From: Peptostreptococcaceae bacterium
GTDB lineage: Bacteria; Bacillota; Clostridia; Peptostreptococcales; Anaerovoracaceae
Direction: 5' to 3'
Assembly (NCBI GenBank): GCA_016650115.1
Contig: JAENWI010000100.1
Coordinates: forward strand, 1-5,921
DNA: 5,921 nucleotides
Part shown: piece by piece, positions 5,233-5,921 of the stretch
Layout of the letters: each line of letters begins with the position of its first letter
How positions within the stretch are numbered: the first letter of the stretch is position 1
The notes under the pieces: generated by a model
The model's input: the letters and a program-made list of their open reading frames with translations, nothing else
Databases searched by the model: none
Told to the model about the DNA's origin: nothing
Program-made: the position numbers and the translations under genes

Positions 5233-5921
5233 ATGATACTATCAGCAGAAAAAATCTCCAAAAGCTACGGATTAAAACCTTTGCTAACCGAAGTTGATTT
5301 TTATTTAAATGAACAGGATAAAGTTGGTGTTATAGGGATAAATGGGACGGGTAAATCAACATTTCTTAAGATTTTAGCGGGGCTTGAATATGCGGATTCG
5401 GGGGATATCAGCAGAAATAAACTTGCAAAAATAGCGTATCTAGATCAAAATACCGATATTTCAGGAGAAATGTCGGTTATTAATTATGTGCTGGCTAATG
5501 AAAATAAGTCCGATTTGGAAATACAAGAATATGAAGCCAAGGATATTCTGGGAAGACTTGCAATTACCGAATATGATAAACCAGTTGGACAGCTTTCCGG
5601 AGGACAAAAAAAGAGGGTTGCTATTGCCAGAGCACTTGTTTCAAACAGTGATATGCTGATTTTAGATGAACCTACTAATCATCTTGACAAAGATTCAATA
5701 TTATGGTTGGAACAGTATTTAATCAAATATCCAGGGGCAATTGTAATGATTACACATGACAGGTATTTTCTGGATCGTGTAACAAACAGGATTGTAGAAA
5801 TTGAAAGAGGAAAATTATTTGCCTATGAGGGAAATTACTCCAAATACCTGGAAATGAAATCGCTTAGAGAAGAAAGCCTTATTGGGAGCGAGAGAAAAAG
5901 ACAAACCATATTAAAAAAAGA
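5233..5921 (+). CDS. ABC-F family ATPase, N-terminal part (3' partial)
   Basis: ABC-F proteins are soluble, non-transporter tandem ABC ATPases that bind the ribosomal E site and aid translation or protect against ribosome-targeting antibiotics. The frame is open from the ATG at 5233 to the window edge, giving 229 residues, mostly the first ABC domain. Visible motifs are Walker A GINGTGKST (35-43), Q-loop YLDQ (69-72), signature LSGGQKKRV (121-129), Walker B MLILDEPTNHLD (141-152, the ABC-F DEPTNHLD form) and switch THDRYFLD (174-181). FAYEGNYSKYLEMK (196-209), typical of Uup/YfmR-like members, leads into the charged interdomain linker. Only 49 residues separate the Q-loop from the signature, leaving little or no arm insertion. 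Purine-rich AAAGGGTGGG at 5221-5230 is the ribosome site. The second ABC domain is outside the window, so the subfamily is unsettled. Confidence 0.93.
   Translation, partial: MILSAEKISKSYGLKPLLTEVDFYLNEQDKVGVIGINGTGKSTFLKILAGLEYADSGDISRNKLAKIAYLDQNTDISGEMSVINYVLANENKSDLEIQEYEAKDILGRLAITEYDKPVGQLSGGQKKRVAIARALVSNSDMLILDEPTNHLDKDSILWLEQYLIKYPGAIVMITHDRYFLDRVTNRIVEIERGKLFAYEGNYSKYLEMKSLREESLIGSERKRQTILKK

Noticed and set aside
1..5921. CRISPR arrays, tRNA or rRNA genes, insertion sequences, attachment sites, riboswitches
   Set aside because: No regularly spaced repeats, tRNA-like cloverleaf, transposase motifs or long conserved structured leader were seen on either strand; intergenic gaps are all 127 bases or less.

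Overview
The window is AT-rich, and every supported gene lies on the + strand with tight packing. Shine-Dalgarno sites are strong and purine-rich, promoters look sigma-A-like, and lysine-, isoleucine- and glutamate-rich proteins predominate. With the family content this points to a low-GC Gram-positive bacterium, most likely an anaerobic clostridial (Clostridia/Eubacteriales) chromosome. That placement is inference; no rRNA or taxonomic marker is present.

Layout: (1) 1-210 is the 3' end of an unrecognised gene that starts outside the window. (2) 211-337 is intergenic and carries a good extended -10 promoter. (3) mscL, the large-conductance mechanosensitive channel, occupies 338-733. (4) A small GIY-YIG endonuclease-domain protein lies at about 772-1023. 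(5) An osmoprotectant-type (OpuB/OpuC/ProU-like) ABC importer follows, in the order permease (1067-1711), substrate-binding lipoprotein (1708-2613), ATPase (2628-3359). (6) An AlkD-like DNA alkylation repair protein spans 3359-4048. (7) Two adjacent flavodoxin-fold proteins lie at about 4045-4560 and 4545-5153; the first has a compact four-cysteine motif, the second a recognisable FMN phosphate-binding loop. (8) 5154-5232 is a short gap with a possible promoter and an 11-codon reading frame. (9) The 5' part of an ABC-F ATPase gene (5233 onward) runs off the right edge.

How the genes fit together: MscL releases solutes on hypo-osmotic shock and the Opu-type importer takes up compatible solutes on hyper-osmotic shock, so the left half reads as an osmotic-adaptation locus. 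From 1067 to 5153 the genes are joined by 4-base, 1-base, about 4-base and 16-base overlaps and one 14-base gap, which strongly suggests a translationally coupled operon. No convincing terminator was found between mscL and 5153, so transcription from the mscL promoter could in principle run through the whole block. The AlkD-like and flavoprotein genes inside this unit suggest a broader stress cassette (osmotic, DNA damage, redox), but that is inference.

Nothing here is clearly a new system. The points most worth a second look are the complementary flavoprotein pair, the minimal Opu transporter (one permease, an ATPase without CBS domains), and the ABC-F gene with an apparently very short arm region and a possible leader peptide.
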